In this document: in pieces, positions 16,905 through 24,946 of the stretch | Layout: each line of letters opens with the position of its first letter | Numbering within the stretch: position 1 is the first letter of the stretch | NCBI GenBank assembly: GCA_027451525.1 | Contig: DAIDJF010000034.1 | Span: forward strand, 1 to 59,487 | Source: Ktedonobacterales bacterium | GTDB lineage: Bacteria; Chloroflexota; Ktedonobacteria; Ktedonobacterales; Ktedonobacteraceae | Direction of reading: 5' to 3' | Length of the DNA stretch: 59,487 nt | Program-made: the position numbers and the translations under genes | The notes under the pieces: generated by a model | What the model saw: the letters and a program-made list of their open reading frames with translations, nothing else | What the model was told of the DNA's origin: nothing | The model's database searches: none

Positions 16905-17849
16905 ATGGAACCCGATGGCATGGCAGTTTTTGCGGGTAGTGGTAGTCCACATCTCACGGCCCGCATCTGCTCGTATCTGCAAATTCCCCAGGGTGCGAAC
17001 GAAACCCTGCATTTCTCGGATGGCAACACCTTTGTACGCATTTTGGAGAATGTGCGCGGGCGGCGCGTCTATCTCGTGCAACAGACGGTCTTTCCCGCGA
17101 ACGATAACTTTATGGAGTTATTGTTCTGGATCGATGCCTTCAAGCGCGCTGGCACGGACTCCGTGACGGCGGTTATCCCCTACTTTAGCTATGCAAAAGG
17201 CGACAAGAAGGATGAGCCGCGCGTCTCCATTCGCGCGCGTGTCTGCGCGGATGCAATCGAAGCGGCAGGGGCAGACCGTGTGGTGACGATGGACCTGCAC
17301 GCTCCACAGATTCAGGGCTTTTTTCACACGCCCGTTGATAATCTCTACGCCCTACCCATCCTGTGTCAGCGTATTCAAGAGATGGAACTGGACGAGATGG
17401 TGATCGTCTCGCCAGATATCGGCTTTGCGAAACAGGCACGCCGTTATGCCTCATGCCTGGGTGTGCCGATTGCCATTGCCGACAAGGAGCGCGTAGCCCA
17501 TGACGAAAAGGCCAAGATTCTCAACATCATTGGCGACGTAAAGGGCAAAACCGCTATCGTGGTGGATGACTTTACCATCTCTGGCGGCACGCTTACGGAT
17601 GTCTCCTTCAAATTGATTGAGGGCGGGGCACGCGAGGTTTATGCTGTTGTAACTCACGGCGTACTGGCGGCAGGGTCCGTCGAACGCATTGATAACAGCC
17701 CGATTAAACGCTTGATTATCACGGACACGGTAGAGCACCAACCCGTGCAGTTTTCAGAGAAAATCGAGGTTGTCTCCGTTGCCTCACTCTTTGGCGAGGC
17801 GATCAGACGCATCCACAACCGCGAAAGTATCAGCGCGATGTTCCTGTAA
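16905..17849 (+). CDS. prs: Ribose-phosphate pyrophosphokinase
   Basis: Makes PRPP from ribose 5-phosphate and ATP for nucleotide, His and Trp synthesis. The 314-residue product has the family blocks: AVFAGSGSPHLT, the VFLVQ-like YLVQQT, IPYFSYAKGDKKDEPRVSI (flexible-loop region), VTMDLHAPQIQGFF and the PRPP-binding VVDDFTISGGTL. In the last block the usual DDMIDTGGT reads DDFTISGGT. GAGGAAGA precedes the ATG at 16905. It follows the S9 peptidase by 59 bases and may share its transcript; a strong terminator follows. Confidence 0.93.
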   Translation: MEPDGMAVFAGSGSPHLTARICSYLQIPQGANETLHFSDGNTFVRILENVRGRRVYLVQQTVFPANDNFMELLFWIDAFKRAGTDSVTAVIPYFSYAKGDKKDEPRVSIRARVCADAIEAAGADRVVTMDLHAPQIQGFFHTPVDNLYALPILCQRIQEMELDEMVIVSPDIGFAKQARRYASCLGVPIAIADKERVAHDEKAKILNIIGDVKGKTAIVVDDFTISGGTLTDVSFKLIEGGAREVYAVVTHGVLAAGSVERIDNSPIKRLIITDTVEHQPVQFSEKIEVVSVASLFGEAIRRIHNRESISAMFL

Positions 17850-17860
17850 CACTTGCGGAT

Positions 17861-17901
17861 AACACAACGAGACACTCCGCGCGGAGTATCTCGTTGTGTT
17901 T
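17861..17901 (+). terminator. Rho-independent terminator of prs
   Basis: Near-perfect stem AACACAACGAGA / TCTCGTTGTGTT with an inner ACTCCGC/GCGGAGT segment, running into TTTCT. Confidence 0.75.
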
Positions 17902-17924
17902 CTAGAAATCTTCAACCTCATTCT

Positions 17925-17976
17925 TTCATGCCCTGAGCGAAGCTAGACGCGACAGCGTCGTTGGGCTTGATTGCAA
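17925..17976. repeat. Dispersed repeat containing GAGCGAAGCTAGACGC, copy 1
   Basis: The word CCTGAGCGAAGCTAGACGC followed by CAGCGTCGTTGG occurs here and again at 46470-46540, each time just beyond a gene end or start. GACGC and GCGTC form a small dyad. Function unknown. Confidence 0.55.
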
Positions 17977-17991
17977 CACATTGCTTTAACG

Positions 17992-18486
17992 TTATGCCTG
18001 CTGCATCATCTGCTGCCCCAATTGCTTGGAGATAGCTGTTAGACGCTGCGACATCGCCTGCTCCTGCTGGAGATTCTGTTGCAGCAGTTGTACACACTTC
18101 TGCTGACCCATCAAACTGGCCTTCTCAATGAGGCCCTGGTAGCAGGCAATCTCATAATGCTCAGTCTTACACCCAGCTCCCACATCAAACAGCGTGAGAA
18201 CGTTAGCCGACGGATTTTCCTTCATGAAAGTGTCATGTTCCTGCTTGAGACCCGCGATAGCATAACAATTGGTTTTATCGGGTTGCCCACCTAGCAGTTG
18301 GAAACACTGCTCCAGGTTGGTCACCTGCTGGCGCGTCTCCTGCTCATGCATCTGGAAAGCGTCGCGCACCTGGGGACTGCCAGCTTCTTGCGCAAGTTGC
18401 GGTAACATTTTCAGAATCTTCTGTTCCGCATCGTATATATCACTAATCTCATGCATGAAAAGTTCTTTAGGTGTATTCATGCTCAT
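17992..18486 (-). CDS. DUF892 / YciF-like ferritin-fold protein
   Basis: 164 residues, predicted all-helical. The opening PKELFMHEISDIYDAEQKILKM is diagnostic of the DUF892 (YciE/YciF) family, which has a ferritin-like four-helix fold with Glu/His metal ligands; here candidates are E12/E20-type positions, HEQE and EHYEIACYQ. These proteins are linked to general stress responses, and their activity is not established. AAAGGGG lies 8 bases before the ATG. It is a single gene, reading away from the kinase gene. Confidence 0.87.
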   Translation of the reverse strand: MSMNTPKELFMHEISDIYDAEQKILKMLPQLAQEAGSPQVRDAFQMHEQETRQQVTNLEQCFQLLGGQPDKTNCYAIAGLKQEHDTFMKENPSANVLTLFDVGAGCKTEHYEIACYQGLIEKASLMGQQKCVQLLQQNLQQEQAMSQRLTAISKQLGQQMMQQA

Positions 18487-18544
18487 AGGTATTTACCCCT
18501 TTCTTCTCTCTATTTCACACTGTTTGAAAAAGAACCCTGTAATA

Positions 18545-18567
18545 GCGTGCTATACAGCATAGCACGC
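18545..18567. promoter_or_regulatory. Short perfect hairpin between divergent genes
   Basis: GCGTGCTAT (18545-18553) and ATAGCACGC (18559-18567) around a 5-base centre, in the 323-base spacer between the DUF892 gene and the PAS kinase gene. It may be an operator for either side. The rest of the spacer shows nothing else I can support. Confidence 0.35.
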
Positions 18568-18809
18568 ACAGTTTCGCGCCACAGGTGACAGATGACACTG
18601 AGGAGTGAAATAAACCATATGCGGCAGACATGGGATTTGTATCTTTTTTTTAGCTTCATTCGTATCAATACTAGAGCCTGTGATAACTTAAGAGGGCACG
18701 TTTATGTCTCTTTCCCTGATGATTGTTTGGTGTCAGTCATCAAATGTGAACATGCAGCATACGTGTACTTGCTAAGAAAAGTTACTGGTATAAGAGGTAA
18801 ATCATTCTT

Positions 18810-21551
18810 ATGACGAAGAAACACGATCTCCTTCAAGGCATCCCCTATACCATGCAAGGAAACCCAATGGATACAAATCCCTCTTCGAGCAACAGAGATT
18901 TCATTCAGAATAACCGCCAATTTCTGGATGTTCTGTACCGTACGTTACCCTCCTCCCATACCACTGACGAAACAACAAAGCTCCTCTACGAAAGTGAAGC
19001 ACGTTACCGCTCGCTCATAGCGGCAACTGCCCAAATTGTGTGGACAACCAGTGTAGACGGTCTTGTGATAGGTGAATTAGCCTCCTGGTGTGCCTACACA
19101 GGTCAATCACCCGAAGAGGTGCGCGGTACCCATATCATTGATGCCGTTCATCCCGATGATCGCATCCATGTACGTACCCTCTGGCTAGAGGCTGTTAAAG
19201 GGCGACGCCCTTACGAGGCTATTTATCGTCTCAAAGGGGCCGATGGTATCTATCGCACCTTTCTGGCGCGTGGCGTTCCCGTTTTTGCGAACGATGGCAC
19301 GATCCGCGAATGGGTCGGCACCTGCACTGATATCACGCAGTGGAAATTGATGGAAGAGCAGCTTTACGAGAGTGAACGCCGTTTCCGCCTGACTTTTGAA
19401 CAGGTCGCGGTCGGCATCGCTCACGTTGCTCCTGATGGGCACTGGTTATTAGTCAACCAGCGACTATGTGAGATTCTTGGCTACACACGCGAGGAACTCT
19501 TGCAAATGACCTTTCAAGAAATCACCTATCCACCTGATCTTGATGCCGACGTGGCTTTTATGCAAGATGTGCTGGCGGGCAGGCTGACAGAATACTCAAT
19601 GGAGAAACGCTATATTCGACACGACGGTTCACTGCTCTGGGCCAATTTGAAAGTGACGCTTGTGCGCAACGATGACGGGCAACCAGCATATTTTATTAGC
19701 GTCGTGGAAGATATCAGCCAGCGCAAACAGGACGAAGATCGTTACCAGCAAGTACTGCGTAGCCAGCAGCAATCCCAACAGGAGGCCGAGGAGCGCGCAA
19801 AGCAGATCGAAGCAACATTTGAAGCTCTGACAGATGTTGTCATGGTCTACAATAACATAGGAAACTTAACCTACGCCAACAAACCCGCGCAACAGCTATT
19901 TGCTCTTAATATGGGCGTGATGAATCACGCCCCTACAAATTATGGCAATATACCACTGAGAGAACGCTTACAGCCATATAATATGCGCTCTGAAGACGGC
20001 AAACCGCTCCCCTATGAGCAGTGGCCTCATGTGCGCATCATTAATGGCGCGGTCATTGATGGCACACAAGCAGTCGATGTCATCATGTGGAATCCTACCA
20101 CACAACATGATTTGCAATTCAGCATTACAGGCGCGCCTATTCGGAATGTGCAAGGAGCAATCACTGGGGCCATTCTGATCTCGCGCGATGTAACTGAACG
20201 TCGTCGCCTGGAGCGGCGCACGCACGAGGCACTCAACGGACTGTTGGAGATGGCAGAAGCCATTATTAAGCTTCCCGATCAGGAAGAGCAAACCGACGAT
20301 ATCTACATCTTGGGGGCACATCTGGCAGAACTGACCCGCAGCGTGCTGGATTGTCAGCGCGTGGGTATTCAGTTGGTCGAACCAGAGACCGAACGAGTCT
20401 ATCCAGTCGCGGTCGTCGGCCTTTCACCTGAGTTAGAGCAGCAATGGTGGGCAGAACAACGCCAGCAGCAAGCATCTTTAAAAGACAATCCCATGCCTGA
20501 TCTGGTTGAGCGGTTGCGCGCCAACGAGGTTTTCGCGCTCGACCTGAGAGAAGCACCATTCAACGCGGCCCCGAACCCCTACAATGTTCAGGTTATGCTG
20601 ACAGCCCCCCTCTGCGTAGAGAAACAACTTGTTGGAATTCTCACGCTGGATTATAACGGAGAGACGCATCTCTATACCGAAAGGGAACTCGCGCTGGCGA
20701 GCGCGGTTGGCAAGCTGTCTGCCTTTGTCTTTGAACGGCAGCGTTTGTTGCGCGAACGGGCTGAAGCCCAGGGACGCGAGATCGCCCTTCGCGAAGCCAA
20801 GAATCACATGGAAGATTTTCTGGGGATTGCCAGCCATGAGCTGCGCACGCCCATGACAACCATCAAGGCCAATATCCAACTGGCTCAGCGCCGCGCAACA
20901 GCGGGTATGCGGCAGACAGACAGCACTGAGCACAAGCTGTACGATACATTCAAAATGACCTATGATTTGCTTACACGCGCAGAGCAGCAGGTGGATGTCC
21001 TCAATCGGCTGGTGAGCGACTTGATTGATATATCACGCATCCAGCAAGATAAGCTGCAATTGCATATACGTCCAGAGCCATGCAATTTGAGTGAAATTAT
21101 CCAAGAATGCGTGCATGAACAGTGCAAAACCATACGCAACCGCACGATTGAACTGACGATGCCAAAACATGACCTGTTCATACAGGCTGATCCTGATCGC
21201 ATCGCGCAAGTAGTTGCCAACTATCTCTCTAATGCTCTAAAATACTCGCCAGCGCACACATCTGTGCGCGTCATTCTGGACAGCAAGCTAGATGATGAAA
21301 ACGGACAACCTGTAGCGTTTCTCCAGGTGCAGGACAAAGGCCAAGGCATACCACAGGAAGAACAGCCGCACATCTGGGAACGGTTTTATCAGGCCAGAGG
21401 CGTTACAGTGCAAAGCGGTTCCGGCGTTGGTCTGGGGTTAGGACTACACATTAGCCAGACAATTATTGCGCGCCACGGTGGCAAAGTTGGCGTGTACTCA
21501 AGAGACAATGACGGTTCAACCTTCTGGTTCACTCTACCCTTGCTGCAATAA
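18810..21551 (+). CDS. PAS-PAS-PAS-GAF sensor histidine kinase
   Basis: A 913-residue soluble kinase. PAS 1 is at about 63-170 (IVWTTSVDGLVIGEL) with a PAC block (EWVGTCTDITQWK). PAS 2 is at 188-305 (GIAHVAPDGHWLLVNQRLC). PAS 3 is at 335-475 (VVMVYNNIGNLTYANKPA), followed by GAF at 500-650. HisKA has His676 in IASHELRTPMTT. HATPase has RIAQVVANYLSNALKYSP, DKGQGIPQEEQ and GVGLGLGLHISQ. No receiver or DNA-binding gene is adjacent, so its partner is unknown. The ATG at 18810 is the long choice; the ATG at 18867 has a better-placed AAGGA and may be the true start. PAS 3 contains a translated piece of an intergenic palindrome. Confidence 0.9.
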   Translation: MTKKHDLLQGIPYTMQGNPMDTNPSSSNRDFIQNNRQFLDVLYRTLPSSHTTDETTKLLYESEARYRSLIAATAQIVWTTSVDGLVIGELASWCAYTGQSPEEVRGTHIIDAVHPDDRIHVRTLWLEAVKGRRPYEAIYRLKGADGIYRTFLARGVPVFANDGTIREWVGTCTDITQWKLMEEQLYESERRFRLTFEQVAVGIAHVAPDGHWLLVNQRLCEILGYTREELLQMTFQEITYPPDLDADVAFMQDVLAGRLTEYSMEKRYIRHDGSLLWANLKVTLVRNDDGQPAYFISVVEDISQRKQDEDRYQQVLRSQQQSQQEAEERAKQIEATFEALTDVVMVYNNIGNLTYANKPAQQLFALNMGVMNHAPTNYGNIPLRERLQPYNMRSEDGKPLPYEQWPHVRIINGAVIDGTQAVDVIMWNPTTQHDLQFSITGAPIRNVQGAITGAILISRDVTERRRLERRTHEALNGLLEMAEAIIKLPDQEEQTDDIYILGAHLAELTRSVLDCQRVGIQLVEPETERVYPVAVVGLSPELEQQWWAEQRQQQASLKDNPMPDLVERLRANEVFALDLREAPFNAAPNPYNVQVMLTAPLCVEKQLVGILTLDYNGETHLYTERELALASAVGKLSAFVFERQRLLRERAEAQGREIALREAKNHMEDFLGIASHELRTPMTTIKANIQLAQRRATAGMRQTDSTEHKLYDTFKMTYDLLTRAEQQVDVLNRLVSDLIDISRIQQDKLQLHIRPEPCNLSEIIQECVHEQCKTIRNRTIELTMPKHDLFIQADPDRIAQVVANYLSNALKYSPAHTSVRVILDSKLDDENGQPVAFLQVQDKGQGIPQEEQPHIWERFYQARGVTVQSGSGVGLGLGLHISQTIIARHGGKVGVYSRDNDGSTFWFTLPLLQ
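19913..19938. repeat. Fragment of a palindromic repeat inside the PAS kinase gene
   Basis: GGGCGTGAT (19913-19921) and ATCACGCCC (19924-19932) followed by CTACAA match the 46-base palindrome at 58.95 kb. It is read in frame as GVMNHAPTN, between LFALN and YGNIPL of the third PAS domain. Confidence 0.6.
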
Positions 21552-21573
21552 AGAATATAAGGAAATATCTCTT

Positions 21574-22536
21574 ATGAAGGCTCGTACGTTGATGATGCTC
21601 GGCGGCCTTGCCCTGGGAGCATGGGGACTCAGCATGGCACTTGAAGGTCTGCGCCCCGAACATTTTGATCTCACAGACTGGCATAACGAACAGGGTGACC
21701 CATCCACTGCCACTCACCCCGCCTCATTGCCAGAAATTGATATCTCGTTCCTGCGTTGTGGCAGCATCACGCTGCCCGAACTGGTAGCGGTGCGCGGCTC
21801 CCTCTCGCTTGCCCCGCGTGTCATCGTTCATAGCTCCGTGTTGATTCGTCACCCCCAGGCAACCTTTTTATACGATACCGGCCTGAGCAGCAACATTCAT
21901 GATTATCTCACCCATCGCTCGCTCTTTTTCCGCAAAACGCTGGCGAACTTCACGCTTGAACAACCGCTCAGCGAGCATCTACGTCAACGCGCACTGAAAC
22001 CGGAGGATATCGCCTTCGCGCTGCTTTCACACCTGCACTGGGACCATGTAAGCGGCGTTCCTGATCTGCCCGGCGTGCCGTTGCGCGTCAATCGTGTTGA
22101 ATACGAGGCAGCACGCTATACACTTTTTGCCCAACATGGCGGACTGACCCGCCAGTTGCTAGGTAATCACCCACTCACATGTTTTGACTGCACAGGTCCC
22201 ACCTACGAGGGCTTTCGCTCCAGTTACGACCTCTTTGGCGATGGCTCCATCATCTTGCTTCCGCTACCAGGACACACAGCGGGCAACACGGGCATGTTGA
22301 TCAACCGCGCCAATGGCTCACGTGTCTTTCTGCTCGGTGATGCCGTCTGGGTCGCCGAAAACTATCTGACCCCCGCGACGATGCATCCCTTCATCTGGTC
22401 GCGTGTCACCAGCGATGACGCGACGGCACGCCAGACCTTGATCGACCTGCACAACTTCGCGCTGGCACACCCGGAAATTCCCATGATCGCGATGCACGAT
22501 GGTCACCTGCAAGAGGCTTTTTCTAAACAAGTATAG
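21574..22536 (+). CDS. Metallo-beta-lactamase-fold hydrolase, membrane-anchored or exported
   Basis: 320 residues. A hydrophobic N-terminus (TLMMLGGLALGAWGLSMAL) may be a signal anchor. The metal motif is HLHWDHVSG, followed by the distal His in PLPGHTAGN, Asp in LLGDAVW and a C-terminal MHDGH. This arrangement resembles the quorum-quenching lactonase/MBL hydrolase group (HxHxDH), but the substrate cannot be assigned. AAGGAAAT lies 7 bases before the ATG. It begins 22 bases after the kinase stop and is probably co-transcribed, which may tie it to the kinase signal. Confidence 0.82.
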   Translation: MKARTLMMLGGLALGAWGLSMALEGLRPEHFDLTDWHNEQGDPSTATHPASLPEIDISFLRCGSITLPELVAVRGSLSLAPRVIVHSSVLIRHPQATFLYDTGLSSNIHDYLTHRSLFFRKTLANFTLEQPLSEHLRQRALKPEDIAFALLSHLHWDHVSGVPDLPGVPLRVNRVEYEAARYTLFAQHGGLTRQLLGNHPLTCFDCTGPTYEGFRSSYDLFGDGSIILLPLPGHTAGNTGMLINRANGSRVFLLGDAVWVAENYLTPATMHPFIWSRVTSDDATARQTLIDLHNFALAHPEIPMIAMHDGHLQEAFSKQV

Positions 22537-22594
22537 GAAGCGATGATAGCATGCAATGCATGGATTGGATAATCGCACTGACATTTTGGATATT

Positions 22595-22633
22595 GGCAGA
22601 GCAAGGCGACCATCGCGGTCGCTCTGCTCTGCC
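22595..22633. terminator. Bidirectional hairpin between convergent genes
   Basis: GGCAGAGCA and CGACC on the left pair with GGTCG and TGCTCTGCC on the right around a 5-base loop. It lies between the ends of the MBL and S9 genes, so it can serve both. Confidence 0.6.
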
Positions 22634-22663
22634 AACATGTATGTGATGGCATTTGACAAATCA

Positions 22664-24598
22664 TTACAGGTTTTCAATGGTGATAGGAGGAGCCTTCACA
22701 TCTGGTAGCGTAAAGCCGAGAATTTTGGAATAGAAGTATAGCTCGCTTTCAAGCGAATGTTTGATGTTCGCTGCATTGCGGAAACCATGCCCCTCACCCT
22801 CGTAGGCAACATAGGCAACAGGCACCTTTTTGGCGCGCAGGACATTGACCATGCGCTCGGCCTGATCGGGAGGCACAACCTTGTCATCCAGCCCCTGAAA
22901 GAAGGCTATCGGTCGGGCCAGCCGCTCAGCGGCATAGATCGGCGAACGCTGATGGTAGAGATCAACGCGCTGTGGATAGGGACCGATCAGCCCATCCAGA
23001 TAGCGTGACTCAAACTTATGTGTATCGGTTGCCAACCCCTCAAGGTCACTGACACCAAAATAGCTGGCTCCCGTTCTAAAGGTATCGCGGAAAGTCAGCA
23101 CACCGAGCGTAGTATAGCCACCCGCGCTGCCGCCTCTGATCGCCAGCCTGTTGCCATCGGCAAGCCCCTGTTTGACGAGATAGAGCGCGCCATTCTCGCA
23201 ATCATCGATATCCACAATGCCCCACTGTCCTTTGAGTCGCTCGCGATAGGCCCGGCCATAGCCAGTGCTACCGCCATAGTTGACATCGAGGAGCGCGAAG
23301 CCGCGACTGGTCCAAAACTGCACATGCAGGTTAAATGAGCTAGAGGTAGACGCCGTTGGTCCGCCATGACTGAAAACAAGTAGCGGCGGTCGCTCACCTT
23401 CCGGGGCGACAAAATCGGGATTATGCGGAGCGTAGTAATAGGCAAAAGCTGTCAGGCCGTTCGTGGTCGGAAATTCGATGCTCTGCGGCACGGAGAAATA
23501 GCTGGCATCAATCGTGACCTTGCTGGAAACTTTCAGGACACGTGTCTGGTCCGTTGCCAGATCAAGTTGCACGATAGAGCCTGGGATAGTCGCTGACGCC
23601 CCAGTAAACACGACCTGCCCGTTGGCGATATGCACGTTCCCGATGCTGCTATACGGCATCGCAAAGGGGAGCAGGTCACCCGTTGTCGTATTCAGACGGG
23701 CAAGATGCCCACCTTGCTCACTATACCAGCAGATAATCTGCTCATCCGAGGCAAAGCCATAGGTTGAGATGCCAAAAACCCATTGCGGCACGCCAAACTC
23801 ACATGCCTTTGGAGAGAGCGGTTCAACCTGAGCTGCGCGCACGCGATAGAGATTCCACCAACCAGTACGATCGGAGATGAAGTGGAGCGTGCCATTGGGT
23901 GACCACTGTGGCTGGAAGATAGACTCCGTTAGTCCACCCGCGACCACCGTGCTCTTGCCGAGCGTGCCATCGGGATTAACCTCACTTACCCAAAGTTCTG
24001 TGCCATCCCAGGGCATATTAGAATGGTTCCAGGTCAGCCAGGCCAGACGGGTGCCATCGGGACTGAGGCTAGGCGAGGAATAAAAGTCGTTGCCGGAAAC
24101 CAGCACGCGCCCGCCATCGGGATTCTCTTCCGTCGAGAGACTCACAAGCGTATTAACCGCCTCACGCGACGAAGCAGTATGGTCCTCGCGCACGCAGATC
24201 AGACGATTACGCCGTGTGTCCATGATAAAATCCGCATAGCGATATGCAGCGTCGGGGGTAATAGCTTTTGGCGTTGAGCCTGCTCTGACACGATAGACAC
24301 GCTGATCACTGAAATTCGAGAAATAAACGACACCGTTGCTCGCCACATAGTCACCACCGCCATATTCATGAACCTTTGTACGCGCACCAAATGGCTGAGG
24401 GAGCATATCGGTGAGGGTTCCATCACTACGATGGCGCACAATCACGCTACGCCCTTTCTCTGTTGGTCGCCCTTCAAGCCAGTAAATGTCCGAGCCATCA
24501 AGCACAATCTGCCCCAGACCAATTGACTCGGAAATAATCAGGTCCGCTGTGATTGGCGATTTCCAGGAACCATACGGTGCTACAGTTGGGTTTGTCAT
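22664..24598 (-). CDS. S9 family peptidase (dipeptidyl/acylaminoacyl peptidase type)
   Basis: A 644-residue prolyl-oligopeptidase-family enzyme. The N-terminal propeller region contains repeated strands such as SPDGTRLAWLTWNH and WSPNGTLHFISDRTG. The alpha/beta-hydrolase domain follows, with HGGPTAS, YGGSTGYGRAY, nucleophile Ser491 in RGGSAGGYTTL, Asp in GLDDKVVPPDQ and His in EGEGHGFRN. No signal peptide. Single gene, transcribed away from the receiver-like gene; a 348-base spacer separates them. Confidence 0.92.
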   Translation of the reverse strand: MTNPTVAPYGSWKSPITADLIISESIGLGQIVLDGSDIYWLEGRPTEKGRSVIVRHRSDGTLTDMLPQPFGARTKVHEYGGGDYVASNGVVYFSNFSDQRVYRVRAGSTPKAITPDAAYRYADFIMDTRRNRLICVREDHTASSREAVNTLVSLSTEENPDGGRVLVSGNDFYSSPSLSPDGTRLAWLTWNHSNMPWDGTELWVSEVNPDGTLGKSTVVAGGLTESIFQPQWSPNGTLHFISDRTGWWNLYRVRAAQVEPLSPKACEFGVPQWVFGISTYGFASDEQIICWYSEQGGHLARLNTTTGDLLPFAMPYSSIGNVHIANGQVVFTGASATIPGSIVQLDLATDQTRVLKVSSKVTIDASYFSVPQSIEFPTTNGLTAFAYYYAPHNPDFVAPEGERPPLLVFSHGGPTASTSSSFNLHVQFWTSRGFALLDVNYGGSTGYGRAYRERLKGQWGIVDIDDCENGALYLVKQGLADGNRLAIRGGSAGGYTTLGVLTFRDTFRTGASYFGVSDLEGLATDTHKFESRYLDGLIGPYPQRVDLYHQRSPIYAAERLARPIAFFQGLDDKVVPPDQAERMVNVLRAKKVPVAYVAYEGEGHGFRNAANIKHSLESELYFYSKILGFTLPDVKAPPITIENL

Positions 24599-24734
24599 AG
24601 ACGCTTTCCCTCTTCATCATGGCTGTTACAAAGCGACCAAATATGTCGAAGTCGCCTTGAGTGTCTCTTTTATCGTTTATTTATCTATCATAGCAAACTT
24701 AAAACAGTTTGGCTATGCCCAGGTCCCATCCGTC

Positions 24735-24763
24735 ATGACAAACCCGACCCAGTATGCTATACT
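24735..24763 (+). promoter_or_regulatory. Sigma70-type promoter of the receiver-like gene
   Basis: ATGACA (24735-24740), 17-base spacer, TATACT (24758-24763), leaving a leader of roughly 175 bases before the ATG at 24947. The remaining part of the 24599-24946 spacer shows no other feature. Confidence 0.5.
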
Positions 24764-24946
24764 AACGCTGAAACAGGTAAGATTTCTTAAAAAAGGATGC
24801 TTGCAACCTGAATTTACGTACAACAGAGAAATTATATGATACGCTGATGGATTGTGTAGTCGGGATGGCACTGTTTATTGAATATGATCTTTTCTTCCAT
24901 CCTATAAACTCAGCCAGCATGCGTGCAGTAACCGGAGTGATGACCG

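Noticed and set aside
22595..22633. Possible CRISPR-like or tRNA-like structure
   Set aside because: Only one hairpin, no spacing pattern and no tRNA features; better explained as a bidirectional terminator.
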